A stretch of DNA of 64,000 nucleotides from CAVWNR01 sp963756525. Its GTDB lineage: Bacteria > Actinomycetota > Actinomycetes > Mycobacteriales > Jatrophihabitantaceae. Made by a program: the position numbers and the translations under genes. The stretch spans positions 248,001 to 312,000 of the forward strand of contig CAVWNR010000003.1 in assembly GCA_963756525.1 (NCBI GenBank). The letters run 5' to 3'. Of this stretch, positions 9,581-17,923 are shown one piece after another; positions within the stretch are counted from its first letter, which is position 1, and every line of letters starts with the position of its first letter. The notes beneath the pieces are model-generated. The model was not told the DNA's origin. It worked only from the letters and a program-made list of their open reading frames with translations, and searched no databases.

Positions 9581-10176
9581 ACTCAGTACCCGAGACGATC
9601 GCGACACACACCGAACCCGAGACGCTCAGCGCTCTGGACAACTACCTTCGCCGCCGCCGCTTCCGCATGGCCGCGCGACACCTCCGACCGGGCTCACACG
9701 TCGTGGACGTCGGTAGCAGCGACCTCGCCTTCTTCGACACCTTTCCCGAGGTGGCGAGCACCGGCGTCGGCATCGACCTCAAGCCTCGGGAGGTGTCGAG
9801 GCCGCGAGTGGGCGTGGAGCTGCGCAGGGGAAGCTTTCCCGACGCAGTTAGAGACGGCGAGCATTTCGACGCCGTCGTCATGCTCGCCGTCGCCGAACAC
9901 GTGCAGCCCGAGGAACTGCGCCGCTGGTCCGCGGCGCTGCCCGGAATCCTCAGACCGGGAGGAGTGCTCGTCCTCACCGTCCCATCACCGCTCGTCGATC
10001 CCATCCTGCATCTGTTGATGCGGCTCCGCCTGGTGGCCGGAATGTCGGCACACGAGCACTATGGCTTTCGTCCGAGCTGGGTACCGGGAATCTTCACCTC
10101 TGCGCAACTCGAACTGATCAAACGGCGCAGGTTCCAGCTGGGTCTAAACAACCTGTTCGTCTTCCGGCGCCGCTGA
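9577..10176 (+). CDS. SAM-dependent methyltransferase
   Basis: A class I methyltransferase of 199 residues. Motif I is VVDVGSSD (42-49), GIDLKP follows as motif II, and AVAEHVQPEEL and LRPGGVLVLTVP mark the later strands. GTG 9577 overlaps the stop of the glycosyltransferase in a GTGA, showing translational coupling. It probably methylates a sugar or lipid intermediate of the surface glycan, an inference from neighbours alone. It ends 13 nt before the convergent stop of the membrane protein at 10190. Confidence 0.82.
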   Translation: MNSVPETIATHTEPETLSALDNYLRRRRFRMAARHLRPGSHVVDVGSSDLAFFDTFPEVASTGVGIDLKPREVSRPRVGVELRRGSFPDAVRDGEHFDAVVMLAVAEHVQPEELRRWSAALPGILRPGGVLVLTVPSPLVDPILHLLMRLRLVAGMSAHEHYGFRPSWVPGIFTSAQLELIKRRRFQLGLNNLFVFRRR

Positions 10177-10189
10177 TCGCCGCAGCTTG

Positions 10190-12028
10190 TCATGGCCCCG
10201 TGCTCACCGCGCCGGCTGGATTGGCTTGCGGCGCCTGGTCCAGGGACGGGTCGTGCGCTGGTCCGGTGGTCGCGACTCGGCGGCGGCTGTGTCGCCAATT
10301 CCCGAGCTGGTCGAATAGCAGCGCGGTGCCGACCGTGCCGAAGGCATATAGCAGCGCACGGGTGGGCAGCTGATATCGAGCGACATCAGCGCTGAACTGA
10401 GTGAGATCGACGATTGTGAGCAGCGCCAGACGGGATACCACGCCCATGGCGAAGGCCAGGCACAGGACGGACAGGGCGACACGGGGCCATCGCGGGCGGG
10501 CGAAGCCGAGCACCGCGCCGGCCAGGCCGAGCATCAGTATCAGCGGCAGTATCAACCGATAGACGTCGGCGAGCACCCGGTAGGGCCAGTGACGGCTCGC
10601 GAATTGCCTCAGCTGATCGACCTGCGCCTGCTGGTTGGACGCAATTGGCCGGACCACGGCACGTGCGGCGTCGTGCGCGGGCTGAGGCAGCGGCACGGCA
10701 ACCCGCGTCGGCGTCGTGAACTCCGCGGACCAGACGGCCTCGTGGGCGTTATCCCCGAACGTGTGCACTGCCTGACGTGCGTTCAGCTGCTGCACGGGCT
10801 GCAGGTACAGCGGCAGTCGCGGCCGGCAGGCCAGTTGATGAGCCGCACAGGCAGCATCGATCTGCTCGGACACTTCGGCGAAGAATCGCTGCGCTGCGGG
10901 CTCCGACCCGAAATGGCCGGCACGCGCCGCGGCATCGCGGATCGCCCACGCGGTTACCGACCCGAGAATGTCACAGCCCGTGATCTCGTGCTCGGCCGGG
11001 CAGCTGAGCCGCAGCCACCTGTTGCTTGGACTCTCCAGTGCCGGCTCGAGTTCGCGCGCCGCCGGGCTGACCCGGTACACAGCTGCGCGCTGCGCGCGGG
11101 TGATCGGGACCAGCGGTTCTGGGGATCCGGCCTCGACCCTGCCCCAGTCCGCGTAGGCACGAGCGAACGCCCCGGAAGCGAAGTCGTTGGTGAGGGTGGT
11201 GCCGTAGCGCTCGTGGTTCTGGACCATCACGAAAGCGACGGGCGCGGCGAACAGGGCGCCGACCACCGACGCGGCCAGGACATACCGGCCGGCATAGCGA
11301 AGAAGCGGCCGCCCGGTCGTTCGCCGCCGGCGCGAGCGGCCCAACCACCGAAGCACCGCCGCCAGGGGCATAGCCACTGCGATCACCGCGGCGGCAGGCA
11401 GGATCCACGGACCCTCCTCACGGCACAGCCAGAACGCCGCACCGCTGAGCCCACAGACCGCAGAGCTGATGACGACCCACACCAGGCGTACCCGGCACAG
11501 CGCACCGTAGAGGGCGAGGAACAGCGAGGACAGGAACAGCAAGGTGAGCGAGGCATACCAGCCGTCCCGCACCACGCCGGCGTTCGCGTCGCCGAAGCTG
11601 TCCGGGCAGAGGACCAGGACCAGGTAGATCGCAGCGCTCAGCGCGCGCCGACGGGTCACCAACCAGAAACAACCGGCCACGGCCAGCGCGGCCGCAAGCC
11701 ACGTCAGGTGCTCGCCCAGCTTCAGCGGAATACCGACCTCATGGGTGAAGGCGATGAACAGCGGATAGGCCGGCCCCTTGGCCAGCGTTAGGTTGTCGAA
11801 CGGGCCCAACCAGCGCCCGTCGACGAGGTAGTTGGCCTGGCGGACAAAGAGCCCCGAGTCGTAGGGCGACGCGCCGACCATGGTCGGCACCTCACGCCGC
11901 GCGAGCAGGCTCACCACCGAGCCGAGCACCATCAGGCCGAGGTAGATCGGCGTGGACCATCTCCGGAAGAGATCACCTATCGACCGTCGACCGGCGATGC
12001 CCGCCGTTGCGGCGGGGAGCGTCGTCAC
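10190..12028 (-). CDS. Large polytopic membrane protein of unknown family
   Basis: About 612 residues. An N-terminal helix (IYLGLMVLGSVV) is followed by multiple membrane segments, a long extracytoplasmic loop between roughly residues 300 and 470, then C-terminal helices. The loop contains three Cys (LSCPAEHEITGCD and CAAHQLACR), so disulfides are possible. No motif identifies it; the overall plan is GT-C-like. The open frame extends to 12205, but the upstream part is arginine- and proline-rich antisense-like sequence, so GTG 12028 is preferred although no clear ribosome-binding site is seen. It lies downstream of rmlD on the same strand. Confidence 0.66.
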   Translation of the reverse strand: MTTLPAATAGIAGRRSIGDLFRRWSTPIYLGLMVLGSVVSLLARREVPTMVGASPYDSGLFVRQANYLVDGRWLGPFDNLTLAKGPAYPLFIAFTHEVGIPLKLGEHLTWLAAALAVAGCFWLVTRRRALSAAIYLVLVLCPDSFGDANAGVVRDGWYASLTLLFLSSLFLALYGALCRVRLVWVVISSAVCGLSGAAFWLCREEGPWILPAAAVIAVAMPLAAVLRWLGRSRRRRTTGRPLLRYAGRYVLAASVVGALFAAPVAFVMVQNHERYGTTLTNDFASGAFARAYADWGRVEAGSPEPLVPITRAQRAAVYRVSPAARELEPALESPSNRWLRLSCPAEHEITGCDILGSVTAWAIRDAAARAGHFGSEPAAQRFFAEVSEQIDAACAAHQLACRPRLPLYLQPVQQLNARQAVHTFGDNAHEAVWSAEFTTPTRVAVPLPQPAHDAARAVVRPIASNQQAQVDQLRQFASRHWPYRVLADVYRLILPLILMLGLAGAVLGFARPRWPRVALSVLCLAFAMGVVSRLALLTIVDLTQFSADVARYQLPTRALLYAFGTVGTALLFDQLGNWRHSRRRVATTGPAHDPSLDQAPQANPAGAVSTGP

Positions 12029-12065
12029 GACTGCTGATGGTAGGCGGCGCGGCCCGTGGCGGCTG

Positions 12066-12920
12066 TCACGCCGCACCGGCCACAACGGGAAGGGCCGCCC
12101 GCAGGGCCTCGTGCCAGGACCGCAACGGCGTGAGGCCGGCCGCGCGCCAGGCGGCGTTCGAGAGCACCGAGTAGGCGGGGCGTGGAGCCGGGCGCGGGAA
12201 GGCATCCGTGGTCGTCGGCAGGACGCGCGCCGGATGGGCCCCGAGCGCGGCGAAGATCACCTGCGCGAAGCCGAACCAGGTGGTCTGTCCCGCATTGGTC
12301 AGGTGGTACGTGCCGGGCGCCGCGTCCGACTGGCCGAGTTCGACCAGCCCGCCTGCCAGATCGGCAGACCAGGTCGGGCAGCCGCGCTGGTCGTCGACCA
12401 CGCTGACGGTGTCGCGTTCGCCTTTCAGGCGGGCCATCGTCTTGACGAAGTTGGTTCCGGTCGCGCCGTACACCCACGCGGTGCGCACGACGTAGCCGCG
12501 CTCGGGCAGCAGCTCGCGCACGGCCTGTTCGCCGGCGAGCTTCGTGCGCCCGTACGCCGATTTCGGCCCGGTCGGGTCGTCGACCTCGTACGGGCGGGTC
12601 GCGTCGCCGGCGAAGACGTAGTCGGTGGAGACGTGGATCAGCCGGCCCGGACGGTCGGCGAGGGCCGCGGCGAGCAGCGCCGGGCCGGTCGCGTTCACCC
12701 GGTAGGCGGCATCCTCGTCGGTCTCAGCCGCGTCGACGACGGTATAGGCCGCGGCGTTCAGCACGACGTCCGGCGCGAACTCGGCCATCGCTCGGGCGAC
12801 CGCGGCCGAGTCGGCGATGTCGAGCTCGGCGTGGCCGACGGCGAGGACCTCCTCGTCACGGAGCGCCGCGCAGAGGTCGCTGCCGAGCTGCCCGCGCGCG
12901 CCGGTGATCAGCCAGCGCAC
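12066..12920 (-). CDS. rmlD: dTDP-4-dehydrorhamnose reductase
   Basis: The last enzyme of dTDP-L-rhamnose synthesis, reducing dTDP-4-dehydrorhamnose with NAD(P)H. It has 284 residues. Motifs are ITGARGQLG (6-14), NAAAYTVVD, STDYVFAG (99-106), and the YGRTK catalytic pair (124-128). GTG 12920 begins 3 nt after the rmlB stop, so the two are co-transcribed. rmlA and rmlC, the other pathway genes, are not in this window. The family call is secure. Confidence 0.94.
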   Translation of the reverse strand: MRWLITGARGQLGSDLCAALRDEEVLAVGHAELDIADSAAVARAMAEFAPDVVLNAAAYTVVDAAETDEDAAYRVNATGPALLAAALADRPGRLIHVSTDYVFAGDATRPYEVDDPTGPKSAYGRTKLAGEQAVRELLPERGYVVRTAWVYGATGTNFVKTMARLKGERDTVSVVDDQRGCPTWSADLAGGLVELGQSDAAPGTYHLTNAGQTTWFGFAQVIFAALGAHPARVLPTTTDAFPRPAPRPAYSVLSNAAWRAAGLTPLRSWHEALRAALPVVAGAA

Positions 12921-12922
12921 GG

Positions 12923-13918
12923 CTACTGACCGGCCTCGGCGTAGCGCGCCTCGACCGCGTCCTTCAACGGCCGCCACCACTGCTCATGCTCCGCATACCA
13001 GGCGATCGTCTGCTCCAGGCCGGCGCGCAGGTCGGTGTAGGTCGGCCGCCAGCCGAGCTCGGAGCGCAGCTTCGTCGCGTCGATCGCGTACCGCATGTCA
13101 TGCCCGGCGCGGTCGGTGACGTGGTCGTACCAGCCGGCCGGCTTGCCCATCAGCTCCAGGATGGTCTCCAGCACCCGCTTGTTGTCCTGCTCGCCGTCGG
13201 CGCCGATCAGGTAGGTCTCGCCGACCCGCCCCTGGTCGACGATCGTCCAGACGGCGTCGTTGTGGTCGTCCACGTGGATCCAGTCGCGCACGTTCGCGCC
13301 GGCGCCGTACAACTTCGGCCGGATGCCGCAGAGCACGTTGGTGATCTGTCGGGGGATGAACTTCTCGATGTGCTGGTACGGGCCGTAGTTGTTCGAGCAG
13401 TTCGAGATGGTGGCCCGCACCCCGAAGGAGCGCGCCCACGCGCGGACCAGCAGATCCGAGCCGGCCTTCGTCGACGAGTACGGCGACGACGGGTTGTACG
13501 GCGTCTGCGGGGTGAACTTCGCCGGGTCGTCCAGCTCGAGATCGCCGTAGACCTCGTCGGTGGAGATGTGGTGGTAGCGGACACCGTGCCGGCGCACCGC
13601 CTCGAGCAGCGTAAACGTGCCCACCAGGTTGGTGTGCACGAACGGCGACGGGTCACGCAGCGAGTTGTCGTTGTGCGACTCGGCGGCGAAGTGCACGACG
13701 AGGTCCGCGTCGGCGACCAGCCGGTCGACCAGGTCGGCGTCGGCGACGTCCCCCTTAACCAGCTCGACGCTGGGCCGCACCGGGTCCAGGTTGGCCTCGT
13801 CGCCCGCGTAGGTCAGCAGGTCCAGCACGGTCACCCGCGCCTCCGGGCGGGTGGCGACGGTGCGGTGGACAAAGTTCGCGCCGATGAACCCGGCGCCGCC
13901 GGTGACGAGCACACGCAT
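12923..13918 (-). CDS. rmlB: dTDP-glucose 4,6-dehydratase
   Basis: Converts dTDP-glucose to dTDP-4-dehydro-6-deoxyglucose, the second step to dTDP-rhamnose. The protein has 331 residues. It has the NAD motif TGGAGFIG (6-13), HFAAESHNDNS, the dehydratase-specific STDEVYG (119-125) with the catalytic Asp-Glu, and YSSTK (147-151). NNYGPYQ and the RDWIHVDDH segment complete the family pattern. ATG 13918 follows a GATACT -10 (minus strand, 13926-13931) by 7 nt, so the mRNA is probably leaderless. rmlD follows directly. Confidence 0.95.
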   Translation of the reverse strand: MRVLVTGGAGFIGANFVHRTVATRPEARVTVLDLLTYAGDEANLDPVRPSVELVKGDVADADLVDRLVADADLVVHFAAESHNDNSLRDPSPFVHTNLVGTFTLLEAVRRHGVRYHHISTDEVYGDLELDDPAKFTPQTPYNPSSPYSSTKAGSDLLVRAWARSFGVRATISNCSNNYGPYQHIEKFIPRQITNVLCGIRPKLYGAGANVRDWIHVDDHNDAVWTIVDQGRVGETYLIGADGEQDNKRVLETILELMGKPAGWYDHVTDRAGHDMRYAIDATKLRSELGWRPTYTDLRAGLEQTIAWYAEHEQWWRPLKDAVEARYAEAGQ

Positions 13919-13925
13919 GACGTGC

Positions 13926-13931
13926 AGTATC
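13926..13931 (-). promoter_or_regulatory. Leaderless promoter -10 of rmlBD
   Basis: GATACT on the minus strand ends 7 nt before the rmlB ATG, the geometry of actinobacterial leaderless transcripts in which transcription starts at the start codon. Confidence 0.5.
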
Positions 13932-14006
13932 CCAGAGCGATCAGTCCGCGCCCGACGACGCGGCTCGCCGGATGCGCGAATACCCGCAATTGCCGGTCCG
14001 CGCCGT

Positions 14007-14012
14007 TAGCCT
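14007..14012 (+). promoter_or_regulatory. Leaderless promoter -10 of the first LCP gene
   Basis: TAGCCT ends 6 nt before GTG 14019. The paralogous gene at 15627 has a parallel arrangement after an almost identical GCGCCGTTA lead-in, which supports both starts. Confidence 0.55.
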
Positions 14013-14018
14013 CGATCC

Positions 14019-15485
14019 GTGTTCGAGCACGACGCCAGCGGTGACGCGCAGCCGCGCTGGCGGGTCGGCCTGCGCGCGACTGTGGCCGGCCTGTCGCTCG
14101 TCACGATGGTGGGCAGCGGCCTGGCCTGGGCCACGTACCGGAACTTCACCGCGAGCGTCCCGCACGGGGCGGCGGTGCCGCCGCTCGCGCGCGGGCAGAA
14201 GGATGTCGACGGCCAGGACCAGAACATCCTGCTGCTCGGCAACGACAGCCGGGCGGGAGCGACACCGGCCGAGTTGAAAGCGCTCTCCACGCAGGACGAT
14301 GGGGGCAGCGTCAACACCGACACCATGATGGTGCTGCACATCCCGGCCAACGGCTCGCGCGCGACCGTGATCTCCTTTCCCCGCGACTCTTGGGTCGACA
14401 TCCCCGACAACGGCAAGGGGAAGCTGAACGCCGCGTACCCCGACGGCTACGACGCGTCCAAGCAGGCCGGTGGTAACGAGCTCGCCAACGAGAGCGCCGG
14501 CGTCCAGATGGTGATCCGCACGATCGACCAACTGACCGGACTGCACATCGACCACTACGCGCAGGTGAACCTGCTCGGCTTCTACCGCATCAGCAACGCG
14601 ATCGGCGGCGTCGACGTCTGCCTGCTGCACGCGCAGAACCCGTCCACCGACAGCGACGCCTACGGCAACGGCTACTCCGGCATCAACCTCCCGGCCGGGC
14701 ACTCGGTCATCAAGGGCTCACAGGCGCTCGCGTTCGTCCGGCAGCGGCACGGCCTCCCCGGCGGCGACCTCGACCGGATCAAGCGGCAGCAGTACTTCCT
14801 GGCATCGGCATTCCACAAGATCGTTTCCGGCGGAGTTTTGCTCAACCCGTTCAAGCTGCACGACCTGCTCAAGGCGGTCAGCTTGTCCCTGCTCACCGAC
14901 CCCGGCTTGAACCTCGTCTCGCTGGCCCAGCAGTTCGAGCGGATGTCGTCGGGAAACATCACCTTCGCGACGATCCCCAACGACGGTTCGCAGATGATCT
15001 ACCCGGACGGCGTACCGACATCCATCGTCGCGATCGACGCCGCCGCGCTGCCTGGCTTCGTCAACACGCTGCAGGGCAAGCCGGCAGACCCGGCGCTGGC
15101 CGGCGCGCGCCCGGCCGCAGCTTCGTTAGTGACGCTCGACGTGCTCAACGGCACCTCGACCGCCGGGCTCGCCGGCCGCAACGCCGACGCGCTGCGCAAG
15201 GCCGGCTTCCACGTCGACACCGTGGACTCCGCCGACCAGACCGCGGCGACCACGGTCGAGTTCCCGCCCGGCCGGGAGAGCCAGGCCAAGGCGGTGGCCG
15301 CCGCGGTACCCGGTGCGCGGCTGGAGCGCACCGGCTCGGCGCAGCGGGTCACCCTCGTGCTGGGCACCAATCGGATCCAGGCCAAGAGCCTGATGACAGC
15401 CGTGAGCGCGGCCGCACCGGCACCAACGGCATCCACAGCATCGACCACGCCCGCAGCGCCCACCGGGCTCGGCTGCATCAACTGA
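14019..15485 (+). CDS. LytR-CpsA-Psr (LCP) wall-glycopolymer transferase
   Basis: A 488-residue membrane protein that would transfer polyprenyl-linked glycopolymer to peptidoglycan outside the cell. A short cytoplasmic N-terminus is followed by one helix (about 22-44), then an LCP domain with ILLLGNDSR, NTDTMMVLH, ISFPRDSWVDI, KLNAAYPDG and the FVRQRHGL-DLDRIKRQQ block that binds the pyrophosphate lipid. A LytR_C domain follows (TLDVLNGTSTAGLA). The tail is Ala/Thr/Pro-rich and ends GCIN, as in the next gene. No ribosome-binding site is visible; GTG 14019 fits a leaderless mRNA. It is divergent from rmlBD, which suggests that it attaches a rhamnose-containing polymer. Confidence 0.92.
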   Translation: MFEHDASGDAQPRWRVGLRATVAGLSLVTMVGSGLAWATYRNFTASVPHGAAVPPLARGQKDVDGQDQNILLLGNDSRAGATPAELKALSTQDDGGSVNTDTMMVLHIPANGSRATVISFPRDSWVDIPDNGKGKLNAAYPDGYDASKQAGGNELANESAGVQMVIRTIDQLTGLHIDHYAQVNLLGFYRISNAIGGVDVCLLHAQNPSTDSDAYGNGYSGINLPAGHSVIKGSQALAFVRQRHGLPGGDLDRIKRQQYFLASAFHKIVSGGVLLNPFKLHDLLKAVSLSLLTDPGLNLVSLAQQFERMSSGNITFATIPNDGSQMIYPDGVPTSIVAIDAAALPGFVNTLQGKPADPALAGARPAAASLVTLDVLNGTSTAGLAGRNADALRKAGFHVDTVDSADQTAATTVEFPPGRESQAKAVAAAVPGARLERTGSAQRVTLVLGTNRIQAKSLMTAVSAAAPAPTASTASTTPAAPTGLGCIN

Positions 15486-15498
15486 GCTCGTCCGCGGT

Positions 15499-15559
15499 GA
15501 CTTTGCCCCGCTGCGACACGCTGTCGGGCGTTTCCAGCGTGTCATAGCGGGGCAAAGTC
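15499..15559. repeat. Palindromic repeat of the GACTTTGCCCCGC family, copy 1
   Basis: Arms GACTTTGCCCCGCT + GACACGCTG (15499-15523) pair with CAGCGTGTC + AGCGGGGCAAAGTC (15535-15559) across an 11-nt loop, with a 2-nt mismatch within each arm. It lies between the two LCP genes and could also terminate the first. Related palindromes are at 21535 and 38224. Confidence 0.8.
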
Positions 15560-15613
15560 GCCGTGCGCTGAGACCGGGCAAAGCGCTCAACCGGTGGTTG
15601 AGGGTTGCGCCGT

Positions 15614-15619
15614 TACCCT
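15614..15619 (+). promoter_or_regulatory. Leaderless promoter -10 of the second LCP gene
   Basis: TACCCT ends 7 nt before GTG 15627, the same geometry as at 14007. This argues for starting the protein at 15627 rather than at the upstream GTG 15594. Confidence 0.5.
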
Positions 15620-15626
15620 GAGCCCC

Positions 15627-17207
15627 GTGACTTCACGCGACGACGACGGCGACCCGCCGCGCGACCGCGTCGATCCACAGGCTCCGCTCCCCCCGGAATT
15701 GAACCCGCGCGGACGCCGCGCGGGCCGTCGCGAGTGGCGGGCGGCACAGGCCGCTGCCGCGCAGCAGGCCCCCGAGCAGTCCGCCGCTGCGCGGAACGCG
15801 GAGCCGGCCGCCGGCGGTCCGGGGCGCCGGGACCTCCTGCGCGGACTGCGCCTGGGCACCGGGGTGATCGCCGCGCTCGCATCGATCGCCGTCCTGGTCG
15901 CCAGCGGCTGGGCCTGGAACACCTGGACCGACTTCAAGGGCAACATCAAGCGCGTCAACGCGATCGCCACCGCCCCGGCCCAGAAGCCCAAGCAGGACAT
16001 CGACGGCAAGGACCAGAACATCCTCATCGTCGGCAACGACGACCGGGACACCGCCACCGACGCGGAACTCGCCCAGCTCGGCACGACCCGGGACGGCGGC
16101 AGCTACAACACCGACACGATGATGCTCATGCACGTGCCGGCCAATGGGTCGAAGGCGACAGTGATCTCCTTCCCGCGTGACTCCTACGTCGCGATCCCCG
16201 GTCACGGCATGAACAAGCTCAACTCGGCCTACCCCGACGGCATCAACGACAGCAACGGCTCCAAGGCCGCGGGCGCGCGGCTGCTCGTGCAGACCATCCA
16301 GAACCTCACCGGGCTGACCATCGACCACTTCGTGCAGGTCGACCTGCTCGGCTTCTACCGGATCAGCAACGCGATCGGCGGCGTGCAGGTCGACCTGTGC
16401 CAGGCGCAGAAAGAGCCGAACTCGGGCATCGACCTGCCCGCCGGCGTGTCGACGATCCAGGGCAAGCAGGCGCTGGCGTTCGTCCGGCAGCGCTACGGGC
16501 TGCCCAACGGCGACCTGGACCGGATCAAGCGGCAGCAGTACTTCCTCTCCGCGGTGTTCCGCAAGCTATCCACTGCCGGGGTGCTGCTCAACCCGCTCAA
16601 GCTGCAGAAGCTGCTCACCGCGGTCACCCAGTCGCTGCAGATGGACGACTCCCTCGACCCGCTCAAGCTGGCCGAGCAGATGCAGAACCTCACCGCCGGC
16701 AACCTCACCTTCACCACCATCCCGACCGACGGCTTCGCCGACACCGACGCGGGTTCGGTGGTTGTCGTCAACCCGGCGCAGGTGCAGGGCTTCGTCCGTC
16801 AGCTGATCAACCCGCCGGCGAGCAAACCGCCCGCGTCGCAGGGCCCGGCACCGTCGGGGATCACCGTGGACGTCCTCAACGGCGCCGCAGCCACCGGCGT
16901 CGCGGCACGCAACGCCGCTGCGCTGCAGCAGGCCGGCTTCAAGATCGGCGCCACCGGTGACGCTCCGGCACCGGTCGCGCAGACCGTCGTCGAGTACCCG
17001 GCCGGCATGCAGGCGCAGGCCCGGGTCGTCGCCGCCAAGGTGTCCGGCGCGACGCTGCAGCAAAGCGGCAGCGTGCACACCGTGACTCTGGTGCTCGGCA
17101 CCGACGGCCGGCAGGTCTCCGGGGCGTCCGGCGCGGCGCCGAACAGTGCGCCGTCCAGCGCGCCGAAGGTCACCAGCGCCGCCAGCAACACCGGCTGCAT
17201 CAACTGA
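15627..17207 (+). CDS. LytR-CpsA-Psr (LCP) wall-glycopolymer transferase, second copy
   Basis: A paralogue of the preceding gene, 526 residues, with a longer basic and alanine-rich cytoplasmic N-terminus before its helix (near residues 75-100). The LCP domain has ILIVGNDDR, NTDTMMLMH, ISFPRDSYVAI, KLNSAYPDG, and FVRQRYGL-DLDRIKRQQYF. The LytR_C domain begins TVDVLNGAAATGVA. It also ends GCIN after an Ala/Ser/Pro tail. The start follows a leaderless -10. The TIGR03089 gene follows after 2 nt, an arrangement common in actinobacteria. Two copies may serve different wall polymers. Confidence 0.92.
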   Translation: MTSRDDDGDPPRDRVDPQAPLPPELNPRGRRAGRREWRAAQAAAAQQAPEQSAAARNAEPAAGGPGRRDLLRGLRLGTGVIAALASIAVLVASGWAWNTWTDFKGNIKRVNAIATAPAQKPKQDIDGKDQNILIVGNDDRDTATDAELAQLGTTRDGGSYNTDTMMLMHVPANGSKATVISFPRDSYVAIPGHGMNKLNSAYPDGINDSNGSKAAGARLLVQTIQNLTGLTIDHFVQVDLLGFYRISNAIGGVQVDLCQAQKEPNSGIDLPAGVSTIQGKQALAFVRQRYGLPNGDLDRIKRQQYFLSAVFRKLSTAGVLLNPLKLQKLLTAVTQSLQMDDSLDPLKLAEQMQNLTAGNLTFTTIPTDGFADTDAGSVVVVNPAQVQGFVRQLINPPASKPPASQGPAPSGITVDVLNGAAATGVAARNAAALQQAGFKIGATGDAPAPVAQTVVEYPAGMQAQARVVAAKVSGATLQQSGSVHTVTLVLGTDGRQVSGASGAAPNSAPSSAPKVTSAASNTGCIN

Positions 17208-17209
17208 GC

Positions 17210-17923
17210 ATGACCTCCCCCGAGGCGCTGTTCGACGCCGTGCTGGCCGGCGCGCCGGCGCAGCCGTGTGTCACCTACTACGACGAGGCCACCGGCGAGC
17301 GTGCTGAGCTGTCGGCGAAGTCGCTGGCCAACTGGGTTGCGAAGACGCACTTTCTCTTGATGGACGGGCTCGGACTTGGCGTCGGCGATGCCGCATTCGT
17401 CGACCTGCCCGCGCACTGGATCTGCGTGCCGGCGCTGCTCGGCTGCTGGACCGCCGGTCTGACCGTGACGTCCGAGCCGGGTTCGGCGTCGGTCGCGTTC
17501 GTCGCCCCCGCCACGCTGGCGCGGGCGGCCGGCGTGCCGGACGTGTACGCGATCGCGCCTGACTCACCGGCCACCGGATTCCGGTCCGCCCCGCCGCACG
17601 GCGCCGACGACTACGTCGCCGCGGTGCGCCCGCAGCCGGACAAGTGGCCGACCGTGCACATGCCCGCCTCGCCGGCCGACCCGGCGATCGACGCGATGCC
17701 CCGGGCGGAGGTCGCGGCCGCCGCCGCGCGGCGCGCCGCTGAACTGGGCCTCGAACCCAGCGCCCGATTGTTGACCAGCCGGGAGTGGCACGGCCCGGAC
17801 GACTGGATCGACACACTGCTCGCTCCGCTCTCGGTCGGCGGGTCGCTCGTCCTGGTCCGCCACGGCGACCCCGCCCAGCTGGCCCGCCGCGCGGAGCAGG
17901 AACGCGCTACGAACGTGCTGTGA
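17210..17923 (+). CDS. TIGR03089 family protein
   Basis: A soluble 237-residue protein whose fold resembles the N-terminal part of AMP-binding (acyl-CoA synthetase-like) enzymes, without the full adenylation motifs. Recognisable blocks are YYDEATGERAELSAKSLANWVAKT, GDAAFVDLPAHW and LLGCWTAGL. It is a family found almost only in actinobacteria beside LCP genes; its biochemical role is unknown. ATG 17210 lies 2 nt after the LCP stop, so the two are co-transcribed. Its last 17 nt overlap the convergent membrane-protein gene. Confidence 0.85.
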   Translation: MTSPEALFDAVLAGAPAQPCVTYYDEATGERAELSAKSLANWVAKTHFLLMDGLGLGVGDAAFVDLPAHWICVPALLGCWTAGLTVTSEPGSASVAFVAPATLARAAGVPDVYAIAPDSPATGFRSAPPHGADDYVAAVRPQPDKWPTVHMPASPADPAIDAMPRAEVAAAAARRAAELGLEPSARLLTSREWHGPDDWIDTLLAPLSVGGSLVLVRHGDPAQLARRAEQERATNVL

